DNA of 9,216 nucleotides, from the NCBI GenBank assembly GCA_934167885.1, contig CAKPMB010000023.1, forward strand, positions 1 to 9,216, written 5' to 3'. The position numbers and the translations under genes were made by a program. Within the stretch, counting starts at the first letter, position 1. Every line of letters starts with the position of its first letter. Under the pieces are notes generated by a model. That model saw only the letters and a program-made list of their open reading frames with translations. It did no database searches and was not told where the DNA came from. Of the stretch, positions 7,769 through 9,216 are shown in pieces. Source of the stretch: an uncultured Bacilli bacterium (GTDB lineage Bacteria; Bacillota_I; Bacilli_A; RF39; UBA660).

Positions 7769-7776
7769 TCTTTACA
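7769..7776. repeat. Target-site duplication, right copy
   Basis: TCTTTACA directly abuts the right inverted repeat and is identical to 7567-7574. In the host gene (minus strand) it encodes part of the CPNCK zinc-finger codons. Confidence 0.85.
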
Positions 7777-8060
7777 ATTAGGACATTCATATGCAGAGCA
7801 TCCAAGACTTTTATTAGCACAATCAATAATTTTATTAATTTCATAATCAGCATTATGACGGCATTTCATCAATCAAAGTTTTATTTTTTAAATAAACATC
7901 ATTTCAGTGTTCTTCAAAAATTTTAGCAATAATTTCAGTTTTTTTGAAAGTATTATATTTGGGATTAATTTTGCTGTTAGGTAAAAACATATTTTCATTA
8001 AAAGATTTAGATAAATAGTTATTAATAAATTCTTCTAATGGTACATTCATATAAAATCAA

Positions 8061-8065
8061 TCCTT
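8061..8065 (-). promoter_or_regulatory. Ribosome binding site of the IS91-type transposase
   Basis: On the minus strand AAGGA lies ten bases before the ATG at 8050. It supports that codon as the ancestral start of the pseudogene. Confidence 0.55.
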
Positions 8066-8082
8066 ATTCTATAAACATAATA

Positions 8083-8113
8083 CCAAAAAAATAGAACTTT
8101 CTAAAGAAAGTTC
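8083..8113 (-). terminator. Minus-strand hairpin terminator between the two transposase remnants
   Basis: GAACTTTCT (8094-8102) and AGAAAGTTC (8105-8113) form a perfect 9-bp palindrome around AA. On the minus strand the stem is followed by TA and a run of seven Ts, an intrinsic terminator for transcripts from the DDE transposase side. It ends 12 bases from the last codon of the DDE remnant and 33 bases upstream of the IS91-type start. It could instead be a subterminal palindrome of the IS91-type element. Confidence 0.65.
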
Positions 8114-8125
8114 GAAAACAATAGT

Positions 8126-9060
8126 TTATCTATTGTATTTTTTATTCTTTGTTTCAATATATTTGAACACATTAAGAATATTTTTGTTAAATTTTATATT
8201 AGAAGATAAAAAATAATTTGTTTTTGTTGTTTCGTTTAATAATCTAATATTGCCTTCAAAAGCATCATTAATTTCTTTTAATCTATCTGGTTTTAAATTA
8301 AAAATATAAAACCAATGATAATTTTTACAAATATTAATAATAGGAGTAGTTGCATATAAGCCATTACCAGTAATAATAAATTTATACTTTGGATAATTTT
8401 CCTTAATACGTTTAATCATTCTTTTAAATGCTTTTGTTTCACAATCTTGTTTTTGTTTTTCAGTTAACATTTTTTTATTTTTAATGAATTCAGAGTCTAA
8501 ACTAATAACTATATTACCAACAACTAATTTGCATTCTAAAACATACTTATAGTATGAGACTTTACCATCTTTATGTTTTCTTTGTAAGCAATTATCATTC
8601 AAATTATAATTATGATTTGATAGACCTGTGTACCATCAAAAAGAAGCTAAAAAGCACCTTCAAATTTATATTTATCAAACATTTTTGATCTTAATAAAGT
8701 TTTAACAATATATTTTTGAATATCTTTAAGTTCAGATATTTTAATATTCATAAATATATCTTGAATAGTTTCCCAATAAGGAAATTCAGCCAATTTAGCA
8801 GTTCAAATATTAGATATATTTTTAATACATGTATCAGTATTGAACTCATCTGATGAAATATTAGAAAGTGAAGTTAATCCACAAATCAAACCAAATAATC
8901 TCGTTACACAAATAGTTCTCATATTATATGATTGATGTCTAACATTAGTTAATTTTTCAAACTTATCAAGTAAATTAGGTAAATATTTTTTTATTATAGA
9001 ATATAACTCAATAATTAAGTTTTTATCTTTTCTTGGTTCTCTTCTTTGTTTTCTGTTCAT
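8126..9060 (-). pseudogene. DDE transposase pseudogene (IS4-like), C-terminus missing
   Basis: Read on the minus strand from ATG 9058-9060, the N-terminal part is MNRKQRREPRKDKNLIIELY..., ending NISNI at a TGA (8803-8805). The same frame continues with FPYWETIQDIFMNIKISELK and KTLLRSKMFDKYKFEGAF to a TAG (8647-8649), then LLFDGT with the probable first catalytic Asp (8635-8637). A frameshift near 8624-8632 leads into GLSNHNYNLNDNCLQRK, VSYYKYVLECKLVVGN and KQKQDCETKAFKRMIKRIKE, typical of Bacillota IS4-like DDE transposases. The expected second Asp of GDxLYA is Asn in ITGNGLYA (codon 8363-8365), from memory of the family. The frame ends at TAA 8126-8128, before the catalytic Glu region, so roughly the last third is missing. 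With two nonsense codons, a frameshift, a lost Asp and truncation it is inactive. The missing end abuts the IS91-type element, which may have replaced it. Confidence 0.8.
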
Positions 9061-9096
9061 TACTACATCCCAACTTTATTATGTATTAATTATATC

Positions 9097-9118
9097 AAAT
9101 TTCTTTGCGAAGAAATTT
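9097..9118. repeat. Hairpin upstream of the DDE transposase remnant
   Basis: AAATTTCTT (9097-9105) and AAGAAATTT (9110-9118) form a perfect 9-bp stem with a TGCG loop, 37 bases before the transposase start. Hairpins near the 5' end of an IS can block transcripts entering from outside. The plus-strand T runs follow only weakly, so I do not call it a terminator. Confidence 0.5.
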
Positions 9119-9138
9119 TACTCTTTTTTACTGCTAAA

Positions 9139-9181
9139 ATAATTATAGATTGATTAATATTTTAGTTTAGTCTATAATTAT
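9139..9181. repeat. 11-bp inverted repeat straddling a promoter (possible operator)
   Basis: ATAATTATAGA (9139-9149) and TCTATAATTAT (9171-9181) are perfect inverted repeats whose centres lie 32 bases apart, about three helical turns. The left arm ends directly before the -35 and the right arm contains the whole -10. This arrangement could bind a repressor or let two bound dimers loop the promoter. The left arm also gives TATAAT on the minus strand, but no convincing minus -35 accompanies it. Confidence 0.5.
9150..9178 (+). promoter_or_regulatory. Strong sigma-A promoter of the right-edge gene
   Basis: The -35 TTGATT (9150-9155) and a perfect -10 TATAAT (9173-9178) are separated by 17 bases. 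Transcription should begin near 9185, giving a very short leader before the ATG at 9203. The inverted repeat at 9139-9181 overlaps it. Confidence 0.8.
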
Positions 9182-9192
9182 ATTAAGGATAT

Positions 9193-9197
9193 GGAGG
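9193..9197 (+). promoter_or_regulatory. Ribosome binding site of the right-edge gene
   Basis: GGAGG lies five bases before ATG 9203. An in-frame ATG at 9191, preceded by AAGGAT, is an alternative start that would add four residues, but it would consume this stronger site. Confidence 0.65.
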
Positions 9198-9202
9198 ATA
9201 AA

Positions 9203-9216
9203 ATGGAAAAAGATGA
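9203..9216 (+). CDS. First codons of a gene running off the window
   Basis: Only ATG GAA AAA GAT GA is visible (M-E-K-D...). The identity cannot be judged. It is called because a near-consensus promoter (9150-9178) and a GGAGG site precede it at normal spacing. The inverted repeat over its promoter suggests regulated expression. Confidence 0.6.

Larger units (their letters stand above)
6613..8050 (-). pseudogene. IS91-family HUH/Y2 transposase pseudogene, interrupted by a MITE
   Basis: This is a rolling-circle transposase in pieces, read from ATG 8048-8050 (AAGGA ten bases upstream) to TAA 6613-6615. Order of parts: an N-terminal region with CANKSLGC and YECPNC (to 7769); CSSCG (7515-7529), completing the zinc-binding domain; VPKELR (about 7420-7436); FHTFGRDIKWNPHIHIL with the HUH histidines (7211-7219); the tyrosine pair in YVTRY (6976-6990), spaced four apart as in IS91; and a C-terminal CPTC. 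Lesions: TGA at 7904-7906 in EEH-stop-NDVY, where a tryptophan is expected; a frameshift near 7850-7866; an inserted 194-bp element at 7575-7768; and frameshifts near 7466-7474, 7433-7440, 7405-7418 and 7004-7030. Without the insert the gene would encode about 410 residues, normal for the family. It cannot make a working enzyme. The HUH and tyrosine residues are still readable, so the decay looks fairly recent. Confidence 0.85.

Overview
This is a very AT-rich window from what looks like a low-GC Bacillota-type bacterium, possibly an uncultured gut Bacilli or Clostridia lineage. The evidence is base composition, strong GGAGG-type ribosome binding sites and dense A/T-ending codons. The genetic code is standard: every tryptophan I checked is TGG, and the long genes contain no in-frame TGA. 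The intact genes end in TAA or TAG.

Layout. Positions 1-189 hold the C-terminal end of an unrecognised plus-strand gene, followed by a hairpin (213-242). A spacer of about 270 bases carries a good promoter (362-390) and a structured leader. It leads into a compact plus-strand operon at 459-6229: an 840-residue double-FtsX (MacB-type) ABC permease, its LolD/MacB-like ATPase, a membrane-anchored M13 (neprilysin/PepO-like) zinc metallopeptidase, and a small three-helix membrane protein with a four-cysteine tail. The first three genes overlap by 8 and 14 bases and the fourth follows after 18, so they are almost certainly co-expressed. Two hairpin terminators (6236-6279 and 6336-6357) close the operon.

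Positions 6360-9060 form a graveyard of mobile DNA read on the minus strand. It holds (i) a small zinc-ribbon ORF remnant, (ii) an IS91-type HUH/Y2 transposase pseudogene (8050 to 6613) with several frameshifts and a nonsense codon, (iii) a 194-bp MITE-like element nested in that pseudogene with a perfect 8-bp target duplication, and (iv) a DDE transposase pseudogene (9060 to 8126) that lacks its C-terminus. At the right edge a strong promoter, straddled by an 11-bp inverted repeat, drives a plus-strand gene that begins at 9203 and runs off the window.

How the genes may work together (inference). The permease and ATPase form a MacB/Bce-like machine with large extracytoplasmic domains. The peptidase is predicted to face outward and belongs to a family that cuts short peptides. 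The pair could therefore export and process a peptide, or sense and destroy one. The substrate cannot be read from the sequence.
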